DNA of 64,000 nt. It comes from Leucocoprinus leucothites. Its lineage: Eukaryota > Basidiomycota > Agaricomycetes > Agaricales > Agaricaceae. The notes below the pieces were generated by a model. The model ran no database searches and was not told where the DNA came from. It saw only the letters and a program-made list of their open reading frames with translations. The position numbers were made by a program, and so were the translations under genes. Location: NCBI GenBank assembly GCA_013368445.1, contig JAACJO010000031.1, positions 62,001 through 126,000 of the forward strand, given 5' to 3'. Positions 1-18,689 of this stretch are shown here, one piece after another (the stretch's first letter is position 1; each line of letters begins with the position of its first letter).

Positions 1-1672
1 ATGGGTTCGTCGAGGCCAAGTTTAAGCCATGGGCTACGATCAATTTCGTATTGTACTCGGCAAATGTAACCAGAGGTTTGGATCAAGGCGAGGAGAGGAT
101 GTCGAATTCCTCGGATGAAACCCTCTGTTGCTTCGATTGTGACCAGGGCCAATCGAGAATCTTCAGTAATATTCTTTGAGAGCCGCTGGGACATCATTGC
201 CAGGAATGCCTCTTTCGCATCTTCTCGTAAATGTACAGCGAGTGTTTTTAACTTTGGCGCATGTGCAAACTGGCTAGAAGACAGTTTTGTACTTAAGAAT
301 TCAAGTGCCCGAGCAACTCCGGGTCCTTGTAACTCGAGATTCGTGATCCCAGTCCATGCATCGATTAGTGGGAGAACGGTCTTTGTCGATCCAGTCCTCC
401 AGACGAGGTTTGCACTTCTGAGTGATAGAGCGAAGTGCCTCGCCCAGTCGAGCAGCTCCTGAGATACATCACGACCAGCAACTTTCGAGATGTGGAGCGT
501 CAAAGTGCGTAGGTTTTGGGGGATGAATTTGAATAAGACTTCGGTGACGTTTCCAGTGGGACCCCAACTGAGGTCAAGAGAAGTGAGGGAAGAAAGAGAG
601 AACGAAGGGAGGTTTGTTCTATCTCGTTGAGAAGTTGGTGGTATCACTTGCCACGAAGACCCGAGCACACGGATTTGAAGCTTGGAAAGACCGGGATGTT
701 GTCTGATCATGTCATACAAAACAGCAGCGTGCGCTGAGGAGGAGAGTCGACTAATCGTAACATTCAATTTTGTTATCTGAGTCGGAATAAGGGATAAGTC
801 AAAAATCCTGGTTTCTGGATCAACACCCCAATTCTTGGCATCTACCTCCAGCGAGAGAGACGAAAGTTGAGGTGCTCTGGACCCTAGTGTCTGGAGCGCC
901 CTATTGAGCGCTGGATCATCTCCATCGCCGGACCTGATACTTAGGACGCGAAGATTTGAGTATCCGACATGACCCATCCAATGAGATACGTTAAATAGCG
1001 TATCATGGATTTCCATTCGTTCCCAGCGTTGTGGACCGAAGGCGAGTTTGCGTAAAAGAGCGTTAAGGCTGTTACTTCCGGGAGGGTCCCCATGGGCTTC
1101 AAGGGTTAGCGACATTAGCATGTCACCGGCACGTCGATAGCAGAGGTTGAGGCGTGTCAGCGCATTCGCGTACACGATGTCGAGAGTGCGTGTTGGAACA
1201 CTCGTTTCGGAATGTGGCAATGACAACATAACTTTGGACCAAAAAAGCGGCTGAGATAGAAGAAGGTTGCGCCATGAAAAGCAAATAGCGCTAAGTTGAA
1301 AGATAGTGGGGCCACGAGTTGACAGTGGGGCGCGACAGCCGATGTATACGCCACTCTCGGGTAGAAACTGGGAAAAAACTTCCAGCAACGTTTCTGCAGG
1401 CAGGCAGGCGATAGGGGCTTTGAGATTTGAGCAATATGAGGTAAAAGTACGGAGACGCGTCTTCTTCCTTTGTAACTGCGAGAGATCCTCTTGCAGAACG
1501 AGTATTTCAGAATCCAGCTCCGCCATTTGCTCCTCAGCCTCCGAAATTATTTCGGCCAAGTCGCTGGAACCTGGATCAACTTCGTCTCTGCTGAAGCTGG
1601 CTGTGGGGATCAGGATAATCTGTCCAGACAGCTGTTTACATCAACTCACATTGTATCATTAGGTTCGCTCAT
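1..1672 (-). CDS. F-box-like protein, C-terminus cut by window edge
   Basis: An open minus-strand reading frame enters from the left edge. The first exon is only 23 nt (1672-1650), followed by a 59-nt GT-AG intron (1649-1591); the rest to base 1 is one exon of about 530 codons. The N-terminus is short and acidic, followed by a coiled-coil-like stretch (AEEQMAELDSEILVLQEDL). The F-box-like core is ACLPAETLLEVFSQFLP, then the ICFSWRNLLLSQPLFW segment common in agaricomycete F-box proteins, then a leucine-rich repeat-like region. F-box proteins recruit substrates to SCF ubiquitin ligases; the substrate here is unknown. ATG at 1672 was chosen because splicing from it keeps the frame. The family is greatly expanded in mushrooms, so orthology cannot be assigned. 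The stop lies outside the window. Confidence 0.8.
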
Positions 1673-1820
1673 GATGTTGAGAACATAGAGGAAAGTGCAA
1701 AAATCTACAGACAAAGGTTGGAGTTACGTTTGACTCGTACCTGAAGCTCTGTAGATCCGATCTATTCGGAATGATGGAAATATGACTAATCAAGGAGACT
1801 CTAGGACTTATGTCTCTCAC

Positions 1821-3042
1821 TTATAACATAGAAAACTGACCAAGTCGTGACGAATCTAACAAGGGAGCAAATTCATGAAGTGACTCCCGCTCAGCGAGTT
1901 CCTCCCACGTGTATATAACTGGCGTTAATCCTCCTCGTGCCCAGCACGAAAAACCATCCTTCTCTCCACGTCGGCTGCTTCTGATGCAGAAATATACGGC
2001 TTCCAGATGCTTCCCATCGTTAAAGCAGTCCCGAACAATCTTTTCTTGTTCATCTTTGCCATAACTCTGTGCTTGGTGGAGTGGTTGAAGTGATAATATA
2101 AGGACTCGTAGACTTTTCAATCTTTGAATATAGACGAATTCAGACCGGACTTCATTGGTATCCTGAAATGAATATTCATTGGCAGGTGGTCTAGAACAAC
2201 AGCAAATAAGAACATACATGTAATCCGTCTGTATGAAGGACTTCCAGTGAGTGAAGATAGGGTGTAAGTGTTGGCATGAAAGGATTGATATGAGGGCCTC
2301 CAATAGATAGGACTCGCAACTTGGTTAAAGCCGCAAGGAATGAATTCCGGCATCCCACCGTGCCATTTAACAGTGGACTCAGGCTCCCTCTCCACCTAAG
2401 TCTTTCAACAGTATTACTGTAGAAAAGCCGCTTTATTGAGCCCTCATCCCCGATAAACGTGCGTAGCCTAGGAAGATGGGGCGCGTGAAGTTCCTGATTG
2501 CTCAGTGGCGCTGCCAACACTCTGAGCTGAGGCTGAGTCTTGAGGAACCATGCCATTTCGCCATCAAAATCAATGGAATACCCATCATCCCAGTAAAACT
2601 CTTCCAGCTGGAACTTCGTACCCCAAAATAAAGCTCGCTTCGAAGGGGACACAAAGTTACGGAAAGAGAAAATCTTGAGGTTGACCATATGATAAAGAGC
2701 CTGGTTCATTAGTTCCCAGAATCGGACCTGACGAGAGCCGTTCTCGGGTGCGTAATAGAATTCGTGAATGTAGCGACCCAGGCGGGGGTTGTATATTGCA
2801 ATCGTGGTGAGGAAGCGAGTACAGCCATCGATGTTAACGATTTGGGGATCTCCGTAACGATTGAGTTTGTAAGACGTGAAGGTGACAACCCTGATTCTAC
2901 GATACAGAACACTTCGTGCGCTGGAGCAAAAACTCTGCGACACAAGGCAAAGATTGAGGATAGTGCGAATATCGTGCTGAGCTTGCTCTGTAATGAGATC
3001 TAGGAGTTCCTGGGGGATGGAGGTACCGGATCTGAGGTCCAT
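1821..3042 (-). CDS. F-box-like protein, two exons
   Basis: Exon 1 runs 3042-2218 and exon 2 runs 2162-1821, separated by a 55-nt intron (2217-2163, gtatgt...ttcag) in phase 0; the product is 388 residues. The N-terminus (SIPQELLDLITEQAQ, then LNLCLVSQSFCSSARSVLYRRI) reads as an F-box-like motif, followed by an irregular leucine-rich region. The expected role is substrate adaptor of an SCF ubiquitin ligase. It is not similar enough to the neighbouring F-box gene to be a recent duplicate. Start at 3042 is the first ATG of the frame. The substrate is unknown. Confidence 0.75.
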
Positions 3043-3484
3043 AGTCGGTTGTAGATCAGGGGATGAAAGGAAACTATATATCTATCGGTCGAATTTTGAG
3101 GCAGTGCATATATAGAACATGATCACACGGCGTACTATATTTCGATTCTCTAGCCTGGATATGTGTGGAAAGAAATTAGTGAAATTAGTGTTCAAGGCAG
3201 TGTTGAAACGTATCGAGTGGACATAAGCGATAGGAAATGGAGTTATTCTCAGGTTGAAAGCACCGCCTATAGGCACCATAGGCATCACAGCCAATAATGT
3301 GACTACAAGCAAATGGCCACTATCAAAAATGTTCGAGTTCGTCGACATCAAACTTTGATGAATTAGGGGCATCAACGAATCTTATATTGAACGTTCGAAC
3401 TGGTATGTATCCAATTAGAACAAATGCAACTACACCGATAACTGCTTGACTACGAGGAAATTTCTTGAGCCTCGACGGTAAGTA
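3043..3484. other. Intergenic, 3043-3484
   Basis: This holds the upstream region of the F-box gene (right side reads away on the minus strand) and the 3' flank of the GMC gene. The GMC stop codon is at 3485-3487. I see no further gene, repeat or RNA here. Confidence 0.5.
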
Positions 3485-5760
<2,276 letters not shown>

Positions 5761-5798
5761 TCAGGAAACGGATACCCCTTAAAACGAGTGCCGGTTTT

Positions 5799-5806
5799 TT
5801 TATATA
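5799..5806 (-). promoter_or_regulatory. TATA box of the GMC copy at 3485-5751
   Basis: On the minus strand the sequence reads TTATATAA in a T/A-rich run, about 50 nt before the ATG at 5751. Spacing fits a short 5' leader. Confidence 0.5.
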
Positions 5807-6741
5807 ATCCTGAAAGGACTTTTTCTCGGCTTCTCCACGCCGTGACGCGTCCATGAGGTCCGCGCAAGCCTGTGAATCCTTTGGCGTGTGCAAAGGGAAC
5901 AATTCGTCATCTAACGATAGCACTCGGGCCCGCGTCACTGTCGTTTTGTAGGATAGTGTGGGGTTTTCGGTGGCGCCAAGATAATTCAGAGAGGTTATTT
6001 ACTCTTCAGGTGATTGAGCTGCGACTATTTGAACAACGTCGGAGTTCCAGAGAAGGGAGCGAGGGAGGCGGAATGATTGCTTTACTAGCTTTGAGAGCAT
6101 ACCAACTAAAGTGTCATTAAATTAAAAGCAAGAAATTCTACCAGGTGGCTCTAACTCACCATGTTTACCACTGTTGGATATCAGATGAGTAGAGGAACAA
6201 TCCACATGGCTGCGCTCTGAATTTAAAAGTCGATCACCATATGAGATTACCTCCCTTTACAGGAGAAGGAATGGGAACAGCAAGGAAGAGTTGTTATAGC
6301 CCTCAAGAGTCAATCCTTAGATCCTGCACAAGGAGGAATCAGGAGGTTGCCGTCCTGCACGTAAGAGAGAGATTTGAAATACAAGTTGAGCGCCGCGGCG
6401 GCACACTCACACATCGGTCCGGAGGTGGCCCGGAACTATGGAGACTTGGGCGGCTGGGCATTTCGCCAACTCGAATGTTTGAACATGATCTCGGAGCGCC
6501 AACGGACCTCTACTTATTCATCACCAGCCGAAATTTCGTTCAACCGAGCAAGGTTCAAGAATTCCTAATCTCAATTTCATCTTAGTGACTTCAAGCTCAT
6601 GATCATATTCCGAAGTTGAGTAACTGCTCTTTAGTTTTATGTCCCGTTCCCTCTTTTAGACTACTACTACATAGCTGTTAAGGGAGTAAATAAAAAAACT
6701 GGTAAGATACTTCCATTCCAACAACAGATCTAATAAAAACA
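5807..6741. other. Intergenic, 5807-6741
   Basis: No reading frame here has family motifs or intron-exon structure that I can defend. The longest plus-strand frame (6241-6585) is uneven in composition and has no recognisable content. Confidence 0.4.
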
Positions 6742-8145
6742 CTAGTCATTTAGTGTTAATTCGGCCGTAATATCCAGAGACGTCTCATACAACTCCCTCG
6801 CTAGTCTCTCATCTCTCGCACAACTCGACGGTGTCGTAATACGACCAACAGGATCCAAATAAGCGCCCTTAAACTCGTTGACACGAGCTTTCACCTCCGG
6901 CGACGCCGCCGCATAAGCCGAATTCATAGCACCTTCTCTCGGTGAAGCGAAGAAAAACGATATCGTCCACATGACAATACCGAGAAGATATGGCATGCTA
7001 TTGATCCACCGAGACAAGTTGTCGGTTGCTGTCGCTGCTGGGTTTACTGAAATACATGTTATGTCGGCCTGTTGAGAGTCAAGGCGATCTTGGAGGTGTT
7101 TAATATGAAGTATGTTGGCCAATTTGGAAAGTGCTGGAAACGACGATGGGTGGTATATTCGTGAGGATGCTCGCTCTGCTATTCATAATAGTCTTTGGGA
7201 CTGACCGTAGAACTTCACGCCACCTATCGTAGTATTGCCGTAATCTATATTCCAACTCTCCTTGTCTTTGAACGTCTCTGGTGCAATGCTCGCATGGATT
7301 CCTGATGTGAGCTAGAGAAGTAATAGTCACCAAAATTCTTCGTCAATTACAACAGTGTTAAAATCTTGTGACTCACGTTTACAATGCGAACATCCGAGCC
7401 CTCCTCTTTCGATGTTTTGATCATGAGTGGAAGGAGCATTTCCGTGAAAAGGAAATGTGAAAAATAACTGATCCCTTCATTCAATGACCCGAATCAGGGA
7501 GTGGTTATCATATCAGGGACGAACTTCGTATTCATTGACTCCCGGATCCCGTCCTTTGTAATAGTCCAAGGTCCCGCCCCTCTATAAATTTTGTCGTCCG
7601 AATGAAGACTGCATACAGTTGGGAGGAATATTCACCTAGCTGCATTATTGACTTTCCGATACAACGTTTCAGCCCATGGCGAAGCACGAGATAAGTTTGA
7701 GCCACTCACTAAGAACGTCCAAGCGATCTTCCTTCTTCAAGAGCTCCTCGGCAGCGGAGCTTGCGTGCCTGGGATCACTGAGGTCTAAGTGTAACCAGCG
7801 CACAGTCCCATCCCCGAGGCCAGCGTTTTCCAGTTGTCGCACAGCATCTTTGTACGCCTCCTCTCTTCTACATGCCATATACACCTGAACCATGATACGA
7901 TCAGGATAATCAGGACTCAAACTAGAGGTACTCCTGCTGTCATACCTTGGCGCCCTTACGAGCCAGAAACTGGACTGTCGCAAACCCAATACCAGAACTA
8001 GGGATAAATGCGAGCATTCATTGAGCAGGAGAATACGCAGTATCAGAACATGCACTGACTTTCCACCCGTTATAACCACGACCTTGCCATGCAAATCCAC
8101 GAGGTCGTCCTCCGATATTTTTCTTGTCATGAAGAGGAAACTCAT
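6742..8145 (-). CDS. Short-chain dehydrogenase/reductase (SDR)
   Basis: This is a classical-type NAD(P)-dependent SDR of roughly 310 residues in about seven exons. After splicing the cofactor motif reads VVITGGNSGIG (TGxxxGIG); an LDVLINNAA segment corresponds to NNAG. The catalytic Tyr-Lys motif is split by an intron and restored as YALSKLANIL; the C-terminus has a PG/NPAATATDNL-type segment. The layout resembles fungal WW-domain-oxidoreductase/retinol-dehydrogenase-like SDRs. The start at 8145 gives MSFLFMTRKISEDDL, an expected lead-in to the cofactor fold. It lies between two GMC paralogues on the same strand, which hints at a shared alcohol/aldehyde role, but SDR substrate cannot be read from sequence. 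The intron near 7540 is the least certain. Confidence 0.8.
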
Positions 8146-8850
8146 GTTGAAGAGGTGGTAGGTTCTGAGTCACAGTTATAGCACGACTGCCCGCGGCGAC
8201 ATGCCAAGGGCTAGGAGAGAGGGGCCATCTCCGGATAACTAGAGTTTGGGCGGTGGTGTTCATAATCGTCCGCGTCAGGTGCACAACGCCCGTAGTAAAA
8301 ACGCCAAGACAGGACCATCTGGGGCTGAGGCCGAGCGATGGTTCCTAGTAGGATATTTACTTGTCGTTCGGGCGAAGAGGTTGTGAGCACCCATTATGCA
8401 GATTTGGGTGACTTCTAGGTGGCTTCGGGTGCCTCTGGCCTGCGATGTTGGACTCTGAGACTGACGGAATGAACTGGAAGTTTACAATGACTGGATGCAT
8501 CATACCCTAAATAAACTAAATCGGAGGGGTAAAATGATGGCGTCAAATGATGACGTCTATCATGCCAATCTTTTATCAACAGCCTAAGTGCAAAACTTGT
8601 AGTCGACTGGTCTCTCTCTTTTCATCTTGCTCGTATCATCACTATTTGTAGACAGAACTTGGTCACATAATACCCTGCTCAGCCATCCGACAACCAAGTA
8701 TTCCTAACTAGTACCTCAATAAATAACCTTGCTACCAAAACCGCAGCTTGAGTTAACGAATTCCTTCCTCTTTACATATTATCGACGATAGCCCACGTAT
8801 GGCATAAATATGCCAATCTCTATGAGTAGATTTGTTCATGTAATCCCACC
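8146..8850. other. Intergenic, 8146-8850
   Basis: Upstream region of the SDR gene and 3' flank of the next GMC gene. I see no additional gene or repeat. Confidence 0.4.
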
Positions 8851-12691
<3,841 letters not shown>

Positions 12692-14089
12692 CTATAGGCC
12701 TTGGATCTGGACCATCAAGAACTGTTTCTCATCCGTGAATTGCTCATCTGATAGGAACGAGTTAGAGCTATTCTTGAAGCGCCAAAATGAACGAAGAAAT
12801 GACATAATACTGACCTTCCTTATCATTATGGAAGTTACGCAAGAAGACCAGCAGTTTGTCCTTATTCCGCCGTAGGATGTTTTCAATCTGCGGTGGCTTC
12901 TTTGGGTTTGCAACGAAAACCTGGCCATGGGAGGTTAATGGCATCAGCGAGTCATTTTAAGTGGACAGCTCGAATCGAATTCACCTTGAACACGTGGAAC
13001 GCTTCGAACTGGATGTTCTTGCTCTTATCGCGCAACAAGTTCATCATCATCTTCAAGTTCGCCTCGTTCGCGATGTACCGCGTCATCACGTTGAAGTTAG
13101 CCCGATCTAGCAGTATTTCACCAAGCAATTTGAGAGATTGACGTTTGGTGACGTAGTTGTTGGACAAAATAAGCGTTGTAAAGGAAGAGAAGAACTGATT
13201 GGGAAATACAATCAGTATGAGCACAGATCATGGCGCAACCAAGAACCGGCTTACACGGTCATAGTTCTTGTCAAGATACTCGGCTACCATTGGCTTGTGT
13301 CTCGTGAGAGTCTCCTTGAGGTTCGCAAATGCATCACAAGAGATGCCGAATGTCGTCGTTTCAATGTAGTGGGGGAATTTGTAAAACCTGTGTTAAGGGC
13401 GTTTCCTTAGTTAGGTTTCCGAGGTAAACTGAGGGGAAGACGTAAATAACGCACTGGTCGGAGTATAGTAGGATCTTGCAGAGCTGCTCATGACGAAGCA
13501 TCTCCTTGAGGATCATGCCAGTGTTAAGGGCAACCTCTTCGTTCTCGTAACCAGCGAGGGCGGCAAAGATGATGTCGGGTCGTCCAGCGATATGATCAAC
13601 GGTCGGCCACCGGGAGCCAATCTGACGTCGTAGAAGATTGTTGAATATCTGAACGACGTCCTTTCGAGCCTCAAACTCGAGCCGAGAAATGTGTAGGAGA
13701 AGTAGGTAAAGGAGATTGCTGTTGTAGAACTCCTGGGAAAGCTGGGCGGTCAACTCTGGGGGAGTATCTCCTGTGGAAACGAAGGACAAGGCAGCGTTAA
13801 TACTCGAAGCATCTTCTAGATAGGTAAACATGCAACGTACCTGTGTCCCCATGTAGGATACCCTTTATCTGTTGGAGGTTCTTAGATAGGTCCTCGCTCG
13901 CCTGCCATAAGATCATCGCTCGTTAGCTAAACATCGACAAAACGGAACCGAGGCCAAAGCCAAGCCATAGGAACACACCTTCCTCCTTGTCTCACCGCCT
14001 GGCGCACTTGACTCTAAGCGCCCTATTGAATCACGTAGACCACGAACGAGGTCAGGGGGTGTTCGAGGCTTGCTCTTGAAGAAGTTCAT
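12692..14089 (-). CDS. MO25/Hym1-like (CAB39 family) scaffold protein
   Basis: The family protein is an armadillo-like scaffold that activates Ste20/STK-type kinases; in fungi Hym1 acts in the RAM/morphogenesis network. The start at 14089 gives [18 protein letters not shown], matching the MO25 N-terminus. Later exons read [34 protein letters not shown] and the late repeat [19 protein letters not shown] followed by [12 protein letters not shown]. The last exon ends [18 protein letters not shown], restored by an intron at about 12740-12810. Length of about 330-340 residues is normal. Several short introns; no defects seen. It is a housekeeping gene unrelated to its neighbours. Confidence 0.9.
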
Positions 14090-14555
14090 GATAGAGTCGT
14101 CAAGTTTCCAGTCGTAAAAGAAATTCCAGGAGAGATTGGGATACCTAGGGTAGCCTGTGGGTATTCGTTGGAGGTTGGAGTACGATATGAAATCGCGAAG
14201 GTGGTCTGCGTGCAACTCGTGCGTTTCAGACCTGGTTCGTGTCTTCGGTATTAGCGGCCCGTTGATCGGATAACCAAGCAGGAACAAATAACTGCTAAAT
14301 CGACATCATCTAATCTTATCTCTTGGTTAGTGCGGCCAGTGCCTCAGTCGACGCCATCAGAACTTCTCCTTCCTCCCAGGCCTGGCTTGAAGGTACACTA
14401 TTTGAATTCGTACTCTGACCAGAGAAATAAAATTCTACTTAAGATGCTTTCACTTCTACAGACACCACAACAGGCGATAGTGCATTTTGAGGGCAAAGCA
14501 GAGGTGGCAAGACTCCCAAATGTGGTATTCCCGACTCGTCGCTGTGAAACATGCA

Positions 14556-15140
14556 CTAGTACTTTTTGAGACTGGACTCACTTGATGTGAAGCGTATCGT
14601 TATTTTGCAATGCTGTTCCATTGCCTGGAGGAATTCAGTCAACGGTGGCATGCCGGCAGGGAGAAGGTATATCTTGCTTCGAATGGCAACTCGAGCATCG
14701 ACCAGATGAGCCGTGATGTCCGTATGAAACAGAGCGAAATAGTAGTCGTGATTATGATTCTCCGGGCAAAATGGAGTGGATGTGAAATTGGTGGCTCTCG
14801 AGGGCAAGAAATGACCTGATCAAACTCCGCTCTACCGCATCTGCTATATGAATGCCCGCGACTTCGTGCCCTTTTTTTATGTCCAGTTCGATGCAGCTAA
14901 TTCGGACACACCCCATCTGAACGTTTGAAACTGTTATGCTCAATGCTTCATCTGATGGACGACCAACAATCTCGCACGAAGTGTAAGCTGTCGCCCCATT
15001 ATTTCGGAGGTGTTCCCTGACAACTTGGTTGCCAGCCACAACCGGTCCACAGTGGAGACAGCCGTCGGGTCAATAATATGAATCAGGTACATTTTCTCCC
15101 TTGATCCGCGGGTCGAAGAGGAAAGATACAGGGCAAGCCA
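14556..15140 (-). CDS. Hypothetical protein, structure uncertain
   Basis: Weak support. Minus-strand segments look coding: an ATG near 15140 giving MACPVSFLFDPRIKGEN, a 95-codon stretch (15039-14752), and an overlapping-frame stretch reading HDYYFALFHTDITAHLVDAR to about 14590. They would need two or three introns to join, and I could not find one convincing splice model. A further exon could lie near 14340-14400. I recognise no family. It could be a small host gene of unknown function or a decayed one. Confidence 0.3.
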
Positions 15141-15750
15141 TGGAGCTGAGAGTCCACGCCGATCAAAAAATTATTCGATGCGGAGAAACCCAAGAGAAAG
15201 AGAGAGATCTAGTAGAGGGAGATGAATCGCCATTCGGGGTCCCTGGCTCTCCTCGGTTCTTCGACTCATGATATAGTCACGCAGGCAAGCGCTTTATTGA
15301 TTGCACACTTTGTGATCACCGGACATATATATTTCACTCTTAAATCTACTTGTGAAACGTCGGAAAGCACTATTACATGGTTTCCAATTCCTATCGAACA
15401 ACATGTAATTTACAATACAATATTGCTCCAACTTCCTAATGTCGCAAAGGCAACAGAAGCACTGTCTACCAGCTCTGAACAACAACTAGCGTAGTCCAAG
15501 AGAAGGCTCCAAGTAGGCAGATGAAGCAAAAAAAAAATACAGATGTGTTCGTGGCGAGTAAAAAAGAAGACGCCTCGCGTCTTTTAAATCTGGACTATGC
15601 TACACAAGTCTACAATAACATGGCGATATCATAAACAGGAAAAATAAAATGAAGCACGCTTAAGCGGGCTACCCCTCTGCACAGCAGAACAAAGAAATAG
15701 CATGCAAAATAGGTTCTCCAAAACGACCAAAGCGCTCACGAACCCATCAT
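15141..15750. other. Intergenic, 15141-15750
   Basis: AT-rich 3' flank of the AA9 gene and upstream region of the uncertain gene to the left. Nothing further seen. Confidence 0.4.
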
Positions 15751-17004
15751 CTAATGAGCCTTGCCAAAAGCAAGGTTCCTCATAACACGGCTAACGTGTT
15801 TAGGATAATACTTAACATCAAGCGACCTCCTGCTGTTGGCGCCAGCACCATCACTGTTCGGCGACTTCTTCAGCTTGCACTTGGAGGGAGGAATAGATCC
15901 GCTACCACTGCTCGCAGGCGTAGATTGCGAGCCCGCAGAAGTAGCGGTAGACGATCCGCCGTATGTCGAAGGCGAAGCGCCAGAGTCGCCAGAGTCGCCG
16001 GGGGAGGAAGATGGACCAGAGTCGCCGGAAGAACCAGACCCAGAGTCACTAGAGGACCCAGACCCGGAACCACCAGAAGACCCAGAACCAGAACCACCGG
16101 AGGACCCAGGCCCAGAACCACCAGAAGACCCGGAGCCAGAGCCACCAGCGAACGAAGCAATCGGAGGGCCAGGGAACTGGTAATCGATCTTGCCATTGTA
16201 AACGTTGGGAACGTAGATACCGGGGTCGTCATCGTGGTAGGCACCAGGGAAGGAGACTAGCTCGCTATCCTGGGGTTTGCCGTTACCATTACCGCCAACG
16301 GTGAGCTGCGAGCACGAAGGGTAGAATTCGGCTCCACCCTTGGAGATGGCATTCTGGAGAGAGATAACTTCGTGACGGATGAGGTAGTTTCCGGGAGCGA
16401 TGTTGGATGGGAGTGTAATATCGGCAGGAGCACCGGTCACTGGAAAGAGGAGTTGAAGTGAGCTCAAGGTAAGAGGAAAAAATCAAGGGAACGTACTGAG
16501 AGCTGCTTGTGCCCATTTTCCGCTGGAATCATAAGCGACTTGTTGAATCTTGAACCACTTGGCTTGCGTCGAATCGAACTTGTCGCAAGTTGTGTCACCA
16601 CAAGAAGCCATATAGGTCAGCATGGGACCAGTGTTATGAGGCCACTGCAAAACAACCATACGCAGACATCGTCAGCGCCAAACTCGACTAAACATAGAAA
16701 GTCGGGGACATACGTTCGAGTCGCCAGCACCAGCTTTCCAGTCAAAGGAAATAGTGTCGCCGGGATTGGCATTCGCGTTGAGAGATGCCGGTTTGGCACT
16801 CATGCCACAGTTAAGGTCCGGGTTATCCGCACCCTTGACCGGGCTATTCTCAGATACCTGGCGAATGACACTGGGATTCCCCTGACCACCAGGTTTGTTA
16901 CCCTGGTAATCCTTGCCCGCGATATTCAAATCGGCGACAAATCCGTGAGCATAGGCAGAGGCGGCAGCAAGAAGGGGAACGAGAACCGAGATCATGGACT
17001 TCAT
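15751..17004 (-). CDS. AA9 lytic polysaccharide monooxygenase, copy 1
   Basis: Copper-dependent, secreted enzyme that cleaves cellulose or hemicellulose oxidatively. Signal peptide MKSMISVLVPLLAAASAYA ends at the mature HGFV, so His1 can form the copper brace. The second brace histidine lies in WPHNTGPML and the axial Tyr in GGAEFYPSC. Three exons; introns at about 16711-16650 and 16500-16440. The catalytic domain is followed by a long Gly/Ser/Pro-rich linker (repeats of GSGSSGGSG type) and a basic tail starting CKLKK and ending in the VSRVMRNLAFG block. There is no CBM1. Where many AA9 proteins have Gln in the GAQFY motif this one has Glu. It is a close paralogue of the gene at 61154-62319. 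Confidence 0.92.
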
Positions 17005-17300
17005 CGTAAAAGACAGCGAGAGCTTGGCAAATAGAAACGAGGGGAATGGCGCGGGTCGCGAAAGTACGGAAGATCTAGCCTAAACGAGGATCTAGCGTGG
17101 TGGATGCGATGGAGGCGTGGCGTGGGGGAGGTGGCACACAGAGAGCGAGTGTGGAATTAAAAAAAAAGTCGTCGTAGACACTTCGCGCAGCGAGAGAGTC
17201 TGAAAGAGAGAGGAATTGTGGACTTCTCGTTCTTTCCTTGCCTCGCAACCAGCGTCTTTATATCCTCGACTCTCCATTGTTCAGCGGGCATGGCACATTG
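17005..17300 (-). promoter_or_regulatory. Promoter and long leader of AA9 copy 1
   Basis: A TATA box (GGATATAAAGAC on the minus strand) lies at about 17257-17268, some 255 nt before the ATG. The block from just upstream of it (AACAATTGT...CAATGGAGAG) through a CT-rich leader is alignable with the region before the second AA9 gene. Both carry C-rich CCTCCCC/CCCCAC motifs that resemble CRE1/Mig1-type carbon-repressor sites; that role is inference. Confidence 0.55.
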
Positions 17301-18374
17301 ACAATTGTTCTGGATCAATAGCCTTCGGAACAAACAAAGTCGTGCAAACATCCTGAAATAGCCAAAAAGGGCTTTCAGGGACCGGCTGATCTCAAAAATA
17401 CCACAGCAACCAGCGGTCCTAAACCATTCTGAACTCGGCACATCGGTTGTAGGCACGGCTTTGGGGGCCACTGCTCTTTCCTCAACGACCGTAAGTGCCG
17501 CAAATTTTCGCAGAGTTTACAAAATACTTGTCCGCAATGACGGTAAATAGTCCGGCACGAGCTGCGGGTGGCCTCCTTCCGGTGCCGAACGCCGCTGTTG
17601 AACTATAAATAAACTTGAGCATAGTCGTCTGGCACCGTTTGGCCACACCTTTTGAGCCAAAACTTCGTGCTTCACCCATCTTTCCATGCTTTAAACGATG
17701 CGTAGGTCACCTGGCTTAGATGAACTTAGAGAAGGTTCCACTCCACAATTTCAATCCCACGGCCAGAGGCGCAGCCCATTGCCCTGAGGAGTAAGAACGG
17801 TAGTTCTATTATTGGCTCCTGGTCCGTCATTTGTAGCCGAGGCCTCGAGGTTCAGGTTGACCAAAAGCTGAGTGGTTCTGATCTTCTGAACGTGTGCGTT
17901 CGAAAGAGGATTAGTGATTAAGGGGCAGGAAATAAAACGACCGAATTACACATTCTTTCTTGTAAAATACCAATGCTGTTTGTGCTCCTGGGATCCTCGA
18001 TTAAAACGCATAACAGCACGGAAAACGGTTCACCGGTCGCTGTTAAGCCTACATGTACTGCTGTATTGTCCTACGAAACACATGAGCCTCGGGGCGAACC
18101 ATCAGTCTTCGGTAATAAATGGAAAAGGTATGACTATCGCACCCAGAACGGGCTATACAGGCGTTGCTATGAGGGTCTGCGTAGCTTGAGGTTATTTGAA
18201 ATAGATGAAATGTGCGCGAGGATCATCGTAATGAGTGAGAAAGTGTTGTGTGCTACGGTAGATGTGCGATATTGAGAATGGAAAGAGTGAGGTGAGGGAG
18301 AGGGAGTAATGGACCGGGATCAGTTAACCAAGAGTATGGTAGACGACGCATGGCTTACATTCGTTCTCATACCC
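17301..18374. other. Intergenic, 17301-18374
   Basis: Upstream region of AA9 copy 1. Reading frames present (for example 17914-18275) lack recognisable motifs or coding bias. Confidence 0.35.
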
Positions 18375-18422
18375 TCTGAGATAAGCAACAGGTACTCATA
18401 CAGCACTTTCCTGCCTTATCAG
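18375..18422. repeat. Detached end of the tandem duplication
   Basis: About 48 bp (CTGAGATAAGCAACAGGTA ... TTATCAGCT) match the first bases of duplication copy B at 24269-24318. In copy B this block is directly joined to the rest of the unit, while here 1.98 kb separates it from copy A (20405). Confidence 0.7.
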
Positions 18423-18485
18423 CTACCTTACTAACCGATTCACAACCACCGATTGTCGTACTGCCGTTCATCGCCTAGCAGGACA

Positions 18486-18680
18486 ATGCCACCCGGGCCC
18501 GCAGCACCACCTGCCAGCGAAGGGCAGACTTTCGTACGAGATGAAAGCATCCTGAGCGATCCAGATAAGGAAGAGGTAGAGGGAATACTCCTGGTCAATG
18601 AGAGGCCTTCCCTGCAACGTCGCTGGGTCTTTGCAAAGAGTCGACGTCGAGAACAACTCGAGAGACAGAGACAGGAATGA
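18486..18680 (+). CDS. Small hypothetical ORF
   Basis: A 64-codon frame beginning MPPGPAAPPASEGQ and ending in an Arg/Glu/Gln-rich stretch (RRREQLERQRQE). Composition is protein-like and charged, but no family is recognised. A second frame starts at 18677 and could be a further exon. It sits in the segment absent from duplication copy B, so it might belong to an inserted or lost piece. Low confidence. Confidence 0.25.
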   Translation: MPPGPAAPPASEGQTFVRDESILSDPDKEEVEGILLVNERPSLQRRWVFAKSRRREQLERQRQE

Positions 18681-18689
18681 CGAGGAAAA